From Alkalibacillus aidingensis (GTDB lineage: Bacteria > Bacillota > Bacilli > Bacillales > Alkalibacillaceae): 64,000 bases of DNA. Under the pieces are notes generated by a model. It worked only from the letters and a program-made list of their open reading frames with translations, did no database searches and was not told the DNA's origin. The DNA lies in assembly GCF_014595945.1 (NCBI RefSeq), contig NZ_JABXWU010000001.1, forward strand, positions 62,001 through 126,000, written 5' to 3'. Shown here in pieces: positions 35,455-44,315 of the stretch. Position numbers and translations under genes: made by a program. The number at the start of each line of letters is the position of its first letter. The first letter of the stretch is position 1.

Positions 35455-35934
35455 TTGAAATCAATTTACGACATTGAGGTAGAAAAGGGTGATGGTGAAC
35501 TTCAACCCTTAGAGGAATTTAAAGGGAAAGTAATGTTGATTGTTAATACCGCAAGTAAATGTGGCTTCACCCCCCAATTCAAAGGATTACAAGAGCTTTA
35601 CGAAACCTACAACGAGCAAGGCTTTGAAGTATTAGGCTTTCCAAGTGACCAATTTATGAATCAAGAGTTTGCTAATCAAGAAGAGATCGAAAGTTTCTGT
35701 CAAACTCAATATGGTGTAACCTTCCCTATTTATAAGAAAATAGATGTGAAGGGTGACCAGCAAACAGGGCTCTTTCAATATTTAACCGAGGCTAAAAAAG
35801 GGTTCTTAGGTGGGGAGATTAAGTGGAATTTTACGAAATTCTTAGTCGACCAACAAGGGAAAGTCGTTCGCCGGTATGCACCACAAGTTACTCCATCCAA
35901 AATCAGTAAAGATGTTGAGAAATTATTATCCTAA
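35455..35934 (+). CDS. bsaA: Glutathione peroxidase-family protein (BsaA-like)
   Basis: 159 residues from a TTG at 35455 with AGGAGGAG six bases upstream. Peroxidatic Cys36 in NTASKCGFTPQF; the Gln in GFPSDQF; WNFTKFLV carries the conserved Trp/Asn. The usual CNQF is SDQF here, so the resolving-site region is atypical, but a further Cys in FCQTQYG (about 79) can serve as resolving Cys in thioredoxin-dependent members. Cytoplasmic reduction of peroxides. Ends at a bidirectional terminator. Confidence 0.92.
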   Translation: MKSIYDIEVEKGDGELQPLEEFKGKVMLIVNTASKCGFTPQFKGLQELYETYNEQGFEVLGFPSDQFMNQEFANQEEIESFCQTQYGVTFPIYKKIDVKGDQQTGLFQYLTEAKKGFLGGEIKWNFTKFLVDQQGKVVRRYAPQVTPSKISKDVEKLLS

Positions 35935-35968
35935 AAAAACTGACACCTTTTTAAGTGTCAGTTTTTTT
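35933..35968. terminator. Bidirectional terminator
   Basis: AAAAACTGACAC pairs with GTGTCAGTTTTT between convergent genes. Confidence 0.92.
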
Positions 35969-35970
35969 AT

Positions 35971-36624
35971 CTAAAAGCTTTCGCGAATGTTCTTATCACC
36001 AAAGATTAATGCGCCATCATTAAAGCTTAACGTTATATTTCCACCGGGGATCTTTAATTCATTTTGCATCCACTCAACTAATTCTTCTAGTTGTTGCTCA
36101 TCATCATCCGTTTTTCCTCGGTTTAAGGTAAGGCGAATAATTGGATTCGCATCTTGTCCTTGTAAGGAAGGGACATCTTGATGATCAATCCCAAGTTGAT
36201 AGCCGATATCTTTCGGATAAGTCAACCATAATTCTTCCACAGAATCTTGGCCGAAGCGCTTTTTGATCTCAGGGGTTAATAGTGTCTCTAATTCGTGTTC
36301 CCAAACCTCTGCAACATAACTATCTTGATATTCATTAGCTTCATTGTGTTCATAAACTAACACGCGAAAATCATCATGCTCTTCTAGCTCTACAATTGCC
36401 GCATAGTGAAAAGGATCGTAAATTCCTGTTTGGTCAATTAATGTATCAACGACATGCATCGGCTGATCGAATGTTTCATCAATATAGTTTTCCGCAGCAA
36501 CTGTGACCTCTTCAGCTTTTTCTGGGTCTTCTGATATCCCAACATATGATAAGTAAGAGATAATAATAATCAGGGCTAGAACAATCAAAATCCCAGCGAT
36601 TAAAGCCTTTTGTTTATTAGTCAT
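35971..36624 (-). CDS. Membrane-anchored acidic protein, unknown
   Basis: 217 residues. N-terminal helix (ALIAGILIVLALIIIISYLSYVG, about 6-28) followed by a large extracytoplasmic domain rich in D/E. No recognised domain; the stretch FDQPMHVVDTLIDQTGIYDPFHYAAIVE resembles PepSY-like/YpmB-like surface domains only loosely. Ribosome site AGGTGAAA. Single gene, convergent with glutathione peroxidase. Confidence 0.65.
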   Translation of the reverse strand: MTNKQKALIAGILIVLALIIIISYLSYVGISEDPEKAEEVTVAAENYIDETFDQPMHVVDTLIDQTGIYDPFHYAAIVELEEHDDFRVLVYEHNEANEYQDSYVAEVWEHELETLLTPEIKKRFGQDSVEELWLTYPKDIGYQLGIDHQDVPSLQGQDANPIIRLTLNRGKTDDDEQQLEELVEWMQNELKIPGGNITLSFNDGALIFGDKNIRESF

Positions 36625-36697
36625 AATTTCACCTCATCAATTTACTCCACCGTTCATTATAAAGTTTCCTAGGTTAAAAAGTAAATAAAACGACAGC

Positions 36698-36808
36698 AAA
36701 GGACATGAAAGTGTTAAAATTTCAGGATTTAAATGTCCCCTTTAATAAAATTTGAGATTTTATACAGGCTATAAAGTATCACATCTATGAAGAGGGGACA
36801 TGTATATG
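36698..36808 (+). promoter_or_regulatory. Leader with a possible ribosome-site-sequestering pairing
   Basis: ATGTCCCC at 36733-36740 is the exact complement of GGGGACAT at 36794-36801, which contains the ribosome site of the BCCT gene. An upstream AAAGGACAT (36698) could compete for the same segment. If the transcript starts upstream of 36698, this is a two-state leader. The promoter was not located, so the model is tentative. Confidence 0.35.
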
Positions 36809-38434
36809 GGAAAAAAGTTAATTGATTGGCCGACGTTTATTGCGTCTTTTATTATAATATTAGCTGTTGTTATTCCGTTAGTTCTTTTTCCTGAAGCAGG
36901 TAGTGAGCTTATTGCTGAGCTTAATGACTATATTTCAGGTTACTTTGGATTTTTATATTTATTAATGGGCTTAGGAATCTTTCTGTTTTTAGTCTTTGTA
37001 GCATTTAGCCAAAATGGCCAAGTTAAATTGGGGGAAGAAGATGAGAAGCCTGAGTTTAAAACGGCCACATGGGCAGGTATGTTATTTAGTGCTGGAATCG
37101 GTTCGAGTATTCTATATTGGGGAACCATTGAGTGGGCTTTTTATTATCAAGGTCCACCATTTGGAATTGAACCAGGTTCGCAAGAGTTAGAAACCATTCA
37201 ATGGGCTTCAACTTATGGAATTTTTCACTGGGGCCCGATAGCTTGGGCCATTTATGTGTTGCCAGCTGTACCGATGGCTTACTTCTTTTACGTCAGAAAA
37301 ACGCCCGTCATTAAAATTAGTGAGACAGTTCGTCCGTTATTAAAAGGTTGGACAGATACGTATGTTGGTAAATTTATTGATGTGCTATTTATTTTTGGTT
37401 TGTTAGGTGGGGCTGGTACGACACTGGCTTTAGGTACACCATTAATTTCACGAGGAATATCTGATTTAACCGGGTTAGAAGACAATATGATCATGAGAAC
37501 CATTATATTATTAATTGTCACGGCGATCTTTGCTGTGAGTTCTTATGTCGGTTTAAAAGAAGGGATTAGACGATTAAGTAATCTTAACTTAGCGTTATCG
37601 ATCTTATTGTTAGTTTTTGTGTTTGTTATGGGTCCGACGTTATTTATTGCTGAAACGACGACTAACAGCATTGGGCTTATCTTTGACAACTTTTTTAGAA
37701 TGAGTACTTGGACAGAGCCTTTTGCACAGGTTGCCGGCTTTGAAGAAACCGGTTTTCCTGAAGCATGGACTGTATTCTATTGGGCGTGGTGGCTAGTTTA
37801 TGCGCCTTTTGTTGGCTTGTTCATTGCGAGAATATCTCGCGGGCGAACGATTAGGCAGATGATTATTGGTACGATGATTTATGGAACATTAGGCTGTTTA
37901 GTGTTCTTCGGTGTTATGGGTAATTTCGGTTTATATTTACAGTTAACTGGGGAGTTTGATGTAGTCTCACTATTAAATGATGAAGGGGCACCAGCAGCGA
38001 TTATTTCAATCATTAACCAATTACCTTTTTCAACGGTCATGGTTGCTTTATTTGTTTTCTTATCAGTTGTATTTCTAGCAACAACATTTGATTCAAGTTC
38101 ATTCATTTTAGCTGCCGTTACTCAAAAAAAGGTTGCAAACGAAGAGCCGTTAAGATGGAACCGTATGTTTTGGGCATTTACGTTGTGTTTGTTACCCTTA
38201 ACGTTAATGTATCTCGGTGGTTTAGAGACGCTACAGACAGCAAGTATCATAGGTGGATTCCCACTTATTTTCATAATGTTTATGATTGCATGGTCGTTTA
38301 TGAGAACATCAACAGGTGACCTAATCGCTGACGATCAATATGAGCCGAAAACCATTATTTTGGATTATAAAAAAGTAAAAGAAAAGTTAAGAATCAAACG
38401 TAGGAAAAAGAAGAAGAAAGAAGATAATAATTGA
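36806..38434 (+). CDS. BCCT-family osmolyte transporter
   Basis: 542 residues from the ATG at 36806 (9 bases after GAGGGG; an ATG two codons earlier is too close). Twelve helices. Signature parts: GIGSSILYWGTIEWAFYYQGP, GPIAWAIYVLPAVPMAYF and FYWAWWLVYAPFVGLFIARISRGR. The last differs from the BetP/OpuD form (WAWWxxWSPF) in having Tyr-Ala where Trp-Ser is usual, so the substrate may not be plain glycine betaine. Family members carry betaine, choline, carnitine or ectoine with Na+ or H+. The C-terminal tail is very basic (RIKRRKKKKKE), as in osmosensing members. Possible supplier for the ectoine-hydrolase-like pathway. Confidence 0.9.
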   Translation: MGKKLIDWPTFIASFIIILAVVIPLVLFPEAGSELIAELNDYISGYFGFLYLLMGLGIFLFLVFVAFSQNGQVKLGEEDEKPEFKTATWAGMLFSAGIGSSILYWGTIEWAFYYQGPPFGIEPGSQELETIQWASTYGIFHWGPIAWAIYVLPAVPMAYFFYVRKTPVIKISETVRPLLKGWTDTYVGKFIDVLFIFGLLGGAGTTLALGTPLISRGISDLTGLEDNMIMRTIILLIVTAIFAVSSYVGLKEGIRRLSNLNLALSILLLVFVFVMGPTLFIAETTTNSIGLIFDNFFRMSTWTEPFAQVAGFEETGFPEAWTVFYWAWWLVYAPFVGLFIARISRGRTIRQMIIGTMIYGTLGCLVFFGVMGNFGLYLQLTGEFDVVSLLNDEGAPAAIISIINQLPFSTVMVALFVFLSVVFLATTFDSSSFILAAVTQKKVANEEPLRWNRMFWAFTLCLLPLTLMYLGGLETLQTASIIGGFPLIFIMFMIAWSFMRTSTGDLIADDQYEPKTIILDYKKVKEKLRIKRRKKKKKEDNN

Positions 38435-38441
38435 TAATAAA

Positions 38442-38466
38442 AGGCTGGGGGTTTTGTCCCAGCCTC
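38442..38466. terminator. Terminator between BCCT and nfrA genes
   Basis: AGGCTGGG pairs with CCCAGCCT; T tail is on the minus strand (TTTTATTATC), so it serves mainly the nitroreductase gene. Confidence 0.75.
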
Positions 38467-38473
38467 ATCATAT

Positions 38474-39211
38474 CTAACGTTTATTGAGTCCTTTGTTCTT
38501 AACAAAATCAGTTACGTCCATGCGAATCGGATTTGAGAGTTTTCTTCCGACCTGCTGACTCCAACTGTCTTGTTTTGTGTTAAAGGATCTATCTACATAA
38601 TATTGTTTAGTTGTCTGATCAAAACGTTCAACATGTTCATGTTGATAACCATATTGATTTTCGTGATAGATGGCATCGAAATCAAACCGTGGCTTAACAT
38701 CTGGATCTTCATCTGGAATACCAACAACCATTCCGAACAGTGGGATGACATATTGTGGTAAATTTAATAAGTCATTTACACGGTTAATATCATTTCTAAG
38801 GCTACCTATGTAGCATATGCCTAGTCCCATTGATTCACTGGCGATAGCTGCATTTTGAGCGGCTAACGCTCCATCGATGGCCGACATCATAAAGAATTCA
38901 GTATTCTCAATGTTGTCTTTCATTTTTTCCTGTATTTCCTCAGGTTGTGATTGATACATACGGTTAAGGTCGGCACAGAAGACAAACAAGTGACCATTGT
39001 CTTCAACGTACTGCTGACCACTTACTTGTCTTAATTTTGCTTTTAATTGTGAATCGGTGATACCAATAATGGTATAAGCCTGATAATAACTTGAAGTTGA
39101 AGCCGATTGAGCTGCTTTAACAATCGTTTTAATTTGTTCTTTTGATAATGATTGGTCTTTAAACTTTCTAATAGAGCGATGGTTCTGTAATAGATCAATC
39201 GTTTGATTCAC
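38474..39211 (-). CDS. nfrA: NADPH-dependent nitroreductase, NfrA-like
   Basis: 245 residues, flavin (FMN) nitroreductase fold. HRSIRKFKDQSLSKEQ at the N-terminus, AAQSASTSSYYQAYTIIG as FMN loop, GLGICYIGSLRND in the core, and the NfrA-type C-terminal extension YYVDRSFNTKQDSWSQQVG. Length fits NfrA (about 249). It reduces nitroaromatics, FMN or peroxides with NADPH; in B. subtilis it is stress-induced. It starts 2 bases after the chemoreceptor gene stops, so the two are likely one operon. Confidence 0.92.
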   Translation of the reverse strand: MNQTIDLLQNHRSIRKFKDQSLSKEQIKTIVKAAQSASTSSYYQAYTIIGITDSQLKAKLRQVSGQQYVEDNGHLFVFCADLNRMYQSQPEEIQEKMKDNIENTEFFMMSAIDGALAAQNAAIASESMGLGICYIGSLRNDINRVNDLLNLPQYVIPLFGMVVGIPDEDPDVKPRFDFDAIYHENQYGYQHEHVERFDQTTKQYYVDRSFNTKQDSWSQQVGRKLSNPIRMDVTDFVKNKGLNKR

Positions 39212-39213
39212 GG

Positions 39214-40689
39214 TTAACTCTCCTTTGTAAGCTGTTGTAATGCCTTTGTTGTTTTCTCAATTTCATCGTGTAGCTGATGGTTATGATCAGATTGTTCTTG
39301 GACTGTTGCTGTTACCTCCTCAATGCTAGCAGTTGTCTGTTCGACTCGAGAAGAGATATTTTCCATGGTTTGATCAATATTTTTCGCATCATGGTATACA
39401 GTATTAGCGATATGGACAAATTGATCAAGTTGTTTGTTTAACTGATTGGTATGTTCTTCAAAACTGTCAAAGCGTTTTCCACTTTGATGGGTCAGTTGGA
39501 TGTTAGCACTTAACTCTTCAAGTAGCTGTCCCATATACTGATCGGTTTCATGGTTTGTGTCTCTCATGATGCGTAAATTGTGAGAGATATTGTCAGCTGT
39601 CGTTTCAGTATGTTCTGCAAGCTTGCGAATTTCTTCTGCCACAACAGCAAACCCTTTTCCATGTTCACCTGCACGTGCTGCTTCAATCGATGCATTAAGC
39701 GAAAGAAGGCTTGTCTGTTCAGTAATCTCCTGTATGGACTTAATGAATTTTGCTGAAGAATCGACTTTATCACTTAAAGCATTAAATGACTCACGCATGG
39801 TTTTCATCTGTTGTTCGAAAGATTGAATTTTTTCAATAAGTTGATCAGCTTCATGACGACCTATTTTAGCTTCTTCTGTCGTTTTAGTCGTCTCTTCTTG
39901 TATATTGGCTAAATCCTCCATCATTTGTCCCATATTCGTGAAGGTATCTGAAATCGTTGATTGGATATTCGACAAATCGTTTGTTTGTGTTTCTGTTCCT
40001 GAGGCAATCTCTTCTATAGCTTGGTTCATTTCGTTTAATGAACGCTTAAATGACATGGATTGGGATTCAATCTGTTCCATGCTTCTTTTGATAATAGTGG
40101 CTTGATTTTCGTTCTCTTGTTTTTGTTGTGCTTGTAATTGGTAACGTTCTTGGTTTTCTTGGCGTAATTTTTCTAGCTGATGATCTGTTTGTTTAGTAAT
40201 GATTTGTAAACCATATAAAATAATAGCCGTAAATAAAATGAAGGATAATGCGGTCTCATATCTTAGGTCTAATATGTCACCATGTAAGAAGACAAACGAA
40301 TGAAAAATGATTAGGCTGCTAGCAAATCCAATAAGGAATAACGGTCTAGACATATAAATCGCAGAGGCAACGAGTAGGAAGAAAATTAATCCGAAATTAT
40401 GTGTTGAGACACTAACTTCTAAAATGATTAATCCCAAAATTAACGACAATCCAATTATGTAGATGTACGGAATTGCTGCTGTTGCAACATTTAGCCTAAT
40501 TAAGATACCTGCAATCGATAAAATACTTAATCCTCCGACCAACACGATTAAAATAACGGTTAAGTCTAATCCTGCAGCGTAATTAGCAGCTGTACTAACT
40601 AGTGTAATCGTTAATAACAACCAGAACATTAACTTATTTTTCTTTTTTAAAGAAAACTCTGTTACATTTTGTGAATTTTGTTGGACCAT
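39214..40689 (-). CDS. Methyl-accepting chemotaxis protein with multi-helix membrane domain
   Basis: 491 residues. About six membrane helices at 17-160 replace the usual sensor domain; there is no large extracytoplasmic loop. The cytoplasmic part (about 170-490) is a long coiled coil with the signalling tip [38 protein letters not shown] is absent or very degenerate. Such receptors are thought to sense membrane state or energy. Followed closely by nfrA on the same strand, a hint of a redox theme. Ribosome site AGGTGTC-like. Confidence 0.9.
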   Translation of the reverse strand: MVQQNSQNVTEFSLKKKNKLMFWLLLTITLVSTAANYAAGLDLTVILIVLVGGLSILSIAGILIRLNVATAAIPYIYIIGLSLILGLIILEVSVSTHNFGLIFFLLVASAIYMSRPLFLIGFASSLIIFHSFVFLHGDILDLRYETALSFILFTAIILYGLQIITKQTDHQLEKLRQENQERYQLQAQQKQENENQATIIKRSMEQIESQSMSFKRSLNEMNQAIEEIASGTETQTNDLSNIQSTISDTFTNMGQMMEDLANIQEETTKTTEEAKIGRHEADQLIEKIQSFEQQMKTMRESFNALSDKVDSSAKFIKSIQEITEQTSLLSLNASIEAARAGEHGKGFAVVAEEIRKLAEHTETTADNISHNLRIMRDTNHETDQYMGQLLEELSANIQLTHQSGKRFDSFEEHTNQLNKQLDQFVHIANTVYHDAKNIDQTMENISSRVEQTTASIEEVTATVQEQSDHNHQLHDEIEKTTKALQQLTKES

Positions 40690-40835
40690 TCAGACACCTC
40701 CAAATATTCTAATAACAAATATACCATTATTTCTTTATAATGAGAAATGTTTGTTAATGTCGTTCCATGCAATAACATTGCAACCTTATATTCAAACCGT
40801 TATGATGATAAAGGTTATATGAGAGGGGACACTTT

Positions 40836-42197
40836 ATGAAAGAATTAAATAATGAACAAGATATATATATAAGAAATCCAAAAATGTTATTGTTTTCGAT
40901 TTGTTTCGTCTTGATGTTTTCAGTGATGAACGGGACGATGTTTAACATCGCTATACCTGATATTGCAGAGGCATTCGATCTAATGCCATCTGAAGTCAGT
41001 TGGGTGATGACAGGGTACATTATGGTCTATGCAGTTGGAGCGTTAATTTATGGAAAGCTAGCAGATACCGTCGCCTTTAAAAAGTTAATTACCTTTGGTT
41101 TAATCGTTTTTACGATTGGTTCTTTGATTGGTTTTCTAGCTCCAAACTACTTCTTTGTTTTAATTGCACGTGTCGTTCAGGCGATTGGTGGTTCGATGAT
41201 GCCTGCGATTGCGTTTATTGCACCTATTCGCTATTTTCCTAATGAACGTGGGAAGATTCTCGGAATTATTGCTTCAGTGATGGCTTTTGCGTCAGGAATT
41301 GGCCCGATTTTAGGTGGTGTTATTGCTGGTTTTCTATCTTGGCAATTTTTATTTCTAACTTCAGGGTTAATAATTGTCACATTACCATTTTTACTAAGAA
41401 ATCTACCTGATGAGGAGACGATTCATGTTAAGTTAGACTACTTAGGCGCGGTGCTCGTTGGTTTAACTATTGGGACAACGTTAATAGGTATCACATTAGG
41501 TGTCATGCCGTCATTAGGGTTAGCAGTGATCTTGGCAGCACTCACTTTCTTGCGAATGACTAAGGCAAGAAATCCATTTATTCCACCACATCTATTTAAA
41601 AACCGTAACTATGTAGTTGCACTCTTATCAAGCTTTCTGGCTGTCGCTTGTCTATTCGGTCTTATGTTCAGTGTCCCGATCATGCTAAGGGAAATATACC
41701 AATTAACAACGATGGAGATTGGCTTAGTCATGTTTCCTGGTGCTATTAGTGCTGCATTAATTGGTCGTAAAGGGGGCCGATTAGTTGACCAAAAAGGTTC
41801 AAGACTTATATTCATGATCAGTCTAGGATTATTAGCCATTGGATTCTTGATTGTATCTTCTACGGTGGGACTAAATCCTGTGATTGTTAGTTTGATGCTT
41901 GTGTTTCCTATGATTTGCTTTCCACTTGTACAAGCTTCTGGTGCCGATTTACTTGCTAATATGTTGGAGAAAAATGAAACTGGTGTAGGCATGGGTGTGT
42001 TTAATTTACTGAATTTCGTCTCCGGTGCATTAAGTGGTGCGATTGTTGGAGTAACCCTGGATCTGTTTCAGCCAACAAGAGCAGTAAACTTCCTAGCCGT
42101 CATAGGGGAAAGTGCTGTATATAGTAATGTGTTTTTAACATTTATGGGATTAGTGCTTATTTCATTAGTGTCGTTTAAAGTAATCTATCGCTGGTAA
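40836..42197 (+). CDS. MFS drug efflux pump, Tet(L)/DHA2-like
   Basis: 453 residues, 13-14 helices. MFNIAIPDIAEAFDLMPSEVSWVMTGYIM in the first helices, the A motif YGKLADTVAFKKL, motif C GIGPILGGVIAGFLSWQFLF in helix 5 and LFSVPIMLREIYQLTTMEIGLVMFPG match the DHA2 group near Tet(K)/Tet(L). Proton-driven drug or cation export. No leader peptide or attenuator of the tetL type is seen, so no resistance claim is made. GAGAGGGGAC precedes the ATG. Confidence 0.87.
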   Translation: MKELNNEQDIYIRNPKMLLFSICFVLMFSVMNGTMFNIAIPDIAEAFDLMPSEVSWVMTGYIMVYAVGALIYGKLADTVAFKKLITFGLIVFTIGSLIGFLAPNYFFVLIARVVQAIGGSMMPAIAFIAPIRYFPNERGKILGIIASVMAFASGIGPILGGVIAGFLSWQFLFLTSGLIIVTLPFLLRNLPDEETIHVKLDYLGAVLVGLTIGTTLIGITLGVMPSLGLAVILAALTFLRMTKARNPFIPPHLFKNRNYVVALLSSFLAVACLFGLMFSVPIMLREIYQLTTMEIGLVMFPGAISAALIGRKGGRLVDQKGSRLIFMISLGLLAIGFLIVSSTVGLNPVIVSLMLVFPMICFPLVQASGADLLANMLEKNETGVGMGVFNLLNFVSGALSGAIVGVTLDLFQPTRAVNFLAVIGESAVYSNVFLTFMGLVLISLVSFKVIYRW

Positions 42198-42341
42198 GTA
42201 ATTACTAATCGGTGAACGTTTAAAACAGATTAAACCACATATCCTAAAAAAGGTTGATCAAAAGCGATGGTTTTCTGGATTTTGGCTTTTGTCTTCCTTG
42301 AATTTCCTTTATAATGAAGGTAATTAGGAAAGGAAGATTCG

Positions 42342-42767
42342 ATGAAAACTTTTAAACTAGTCTCATTTGAAACTCTAGAGAAGTCAGGCGACGATTTGGT
42401 TAATAAAGAGATTGAATTCTATGATGCTTTGATCATTGATAGGGAAATTGATCATGATCGTTGGCTAATTGAATCATACATTCCTATGAAATATTATGAA
42501 TACTTTAAAGATAAACTTGAAGGCAAACAAGAACTTGTTATTCAGGTTAGAATCACCAAAGAATCTAACCCGAAAGCAACCATCCTTGCAGATATAAAAG
42601 GCGTCAATGAGATTGAAGAAAATATGAATGTGATTCTTACAGGAGATATGGTTAACCGTGGTCGTGAGCAAGTAGAAAGGATTCTACAGAATTTGATTGA
42701 AGCTGGTTACCAAGGTGCTTCTTTATTAGAGAAGTTTAAAGAAAAGAACCAAGAAAGCCTGTTCTAA
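42342..42767 (+). CDS. ywpF: YwpF-like family protein
   Basis: 141 residues. N-terminal MKTFKLVSFETLEKSG and the block YDALIIDREIDHDRWLIESYI match my recollection of the YwpF family in Bacillus, which is DegSU-linked and of unknown function. Soluble, cytoplasmic, mixed alpha/beta. Ribosome site AAAGGAAGATTCG. Transcribed alone. Confidence 0.72.
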   Translation: MKTFKLVSFETLEKSGDDLVNKEIEFYDALIIDREIDHDRWLIESYIPMKYYEYFKDKLEGKQELVIQVRITKESNPKATILADIKGVNEIEENMNVILTGDMVNRGREQVERILQNLIEAGYQGASLLEKFKEKNQESLF

Positions 42768-42785
42768 AAGATAAATTGAACTGTG

Positions 42786-42826
42786 TATAAAAGCCCTCAT
42801 CTGCTATGATGTAGATAGGGTTTTCT
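42786..42826 (+). terminator. Terminator after ywpF-like gene
   Basis: AAAAGCCCT-ATCT pairs with AGAT-AGGGTTTT with one bulge, then TCTTTAT. Confidence 0.65.
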
Positions 42827-42909
42827 TTATATTAAAAAAATGAACAAAAAACGACAACAAATTTTATAATTTGAAGGATTTTGCAGGATAGAAGGAGAAA
42901 GATGTATAT

Positions 42910-44286
42910 ATGAACCCGATGAGAAGGATTAAACCTGAAACATCTATTTTAGATAAACTAACAGCTGTCCAGTTAATTTCTTTATATTATTTTATCGCAG
43001 CTACGATTGCAACGATTCTTTTAGCCTTACCAATCTCACAACAGGATGGCATAAGACTTTCTTTTATGGAAGTGGTGTTTACGGCAGTTAGTGCCGTTAG
43101 TGTAACAGGCTTAACGGTTGTGACTACAGCAGATACATTCAGTGTGTTTGGGGTTTTTATGATTGCTGTTGCTCTTCAAATAGGTGGATTAGGTGTAATG
43201 GCCTTAGGTACGCTTATTTGGATTGTACTAGGGAAGAAGATTGGTTTTAAAGAGCGACGTTTAATTATGACTGACCAGAACACGAAGTCTATTTCTGGGA
43301 TCGTTCGCTTGGTAAAAGAAATGTTTGTTGTTATTTTAGCAATTGAATTTGTTGGCTTTTTGATATTAGGTACTTACTATTTAAATTATTTTGACTCGGC
43401 GATTGAAGCTTATTACCAGGGCTTCTTTGCTGCAGTAAGTGCAACGACAAATGGTGGTTTTGACATTACTGGGGCTTCTCTAGAACCATTTGCTCATGAT
43501 TATTTTGTCCAGTTTATTAATATGTTGTTGATTATTGCTGGAGCTATTGGATTCCCTGTATTAATTGAAGTAAAAGAGTATTTACAAATTTCACAAGAAG
43601 AACGTAATATTAAGCGATTTTCATTATTCACTAAATTGACTACATTAACTTATTTTGTTTTACTTGCTTTTTCCTTTGTCGTTATTATTATTTTAGAGTT
43701 CAATCATTTTTTTGCCGATAAATCATGGCATGAAACACTATTTTATAGTTTGTTTCAGTCAACCACGGCTAGAAGTGGTGGTTTAGCGACGATGGATATG
43801 AATGAGTTTACTGCTCAAACACAATTATTCTTGTCATCGATGATGTTTATCGGAGCATCACCAAGTAGTGTAGGTGGGGGTATTCGAACGACAACTTTTG
43901 CCTTAGTGATTATCTTTATTTTAAGTTTTGCCAGTGGACGAAACCGAATCCGGATTTTTGGAAGAGAGATCGAGGAGGAAGATTTATTTAAGGCGGTAGT
44001 TGTTACATTACTAGCGATGCTTATGTTCTTTTCTGTCGTTATCATTATTACTGCAGTGGATGGGCATTTATCGTTAACCAGTATTATTTTTGAAGTCAGT
44101 TCAGCTTTCGGAACAACCGGATTATCAATGGGGATCACCGCAGATCTTTCAACATTTAGTCAAATACTACTTATTACACTCATGTTAATTGGAAGAATCG
44201 GAATTTTAACCTTTTTATTCTCGTTTAATCGAGGGAAGAGTAAGAGCAACTATCGTTATCCAAAAGAGAAAATTAATATCGGCTAA
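42910..44286 (+). CDS. ktrB: Ktr/Trk-type potassium uptake membrane subunit (KtrB-like)
   Basis: 458 residues, four pore repeats each with a selectivity loop: SAVSVTGLTVV, SATTNGGFDIT, TARSGGLATM and FGTTGLSMG. Length and N-terminus fit KtrB/KtrD. It needs a KtrA/KtrC RCK subunit, which is not in the window, as for KtrD in B. subtilis. A three-codon open frame (ATG TAT ATA TGA) lies between the ribosome site AGAAGGAG and the start; its stop overlaps the ATG of the gene by two bases. No ydaO-type c-di-AMP riboswitch is seen. Confidence 0.9.
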   Translation: MNPMRRIKPETSILDKLTAVQLISLYYFIAATIATILLALPISQQDGIRLSFMEVVFTAVSAVSVTGLTVVTTADTFSVFGVFMIAVALQIGGLGVMALGTLIWIVLGKKIGFKERRLIMTDQNTKSISGIVRLVKEMFVVILAIEFVGFLILGTYYLNYFDSAIEAYYQGFFAAVSATTNGGFDITGASLEPFAHDYFVQFINMLLIIAGAIGFPVLIEVKEYLQISQEERNIKRFSLFTKLTTLTYFVLLAFSFVVIIILEFNHFFADKSWHETLFYSLFQSTTARSGGLATMDMNEFTAQTQLFLSSMMFIGASPSSVGGGIRTTTFALVIIFILSFASGRNRIRIFGREIEEEDLFKAVVVTLLAMLMFFSVVIIITAVDGHLSLTSIIFEVSSAFGTTGLSMGITADLSTFSQILLITLMLIGRIGILTFLFSFNRGKSKSNYRYPKEKINIG

Positions 44287-44315
44287 TCAATAGCGTTTAT
44301 TTAGGAGGATAAATA

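Noticed and set aside
40836-42197. Tetracycline resistance determinant
   Set aside because: Only family-level resemblance to Tet(L); no attenuator leader, and many DHA2 pumps have other substrates.
42768-42909. c-di-AMP (ydaO) riboswitch before the K+ transporter gene
   Set aside because: The spacer is only about 140 bases, holds a terminator and shows none of the conserved ydaO blocks.
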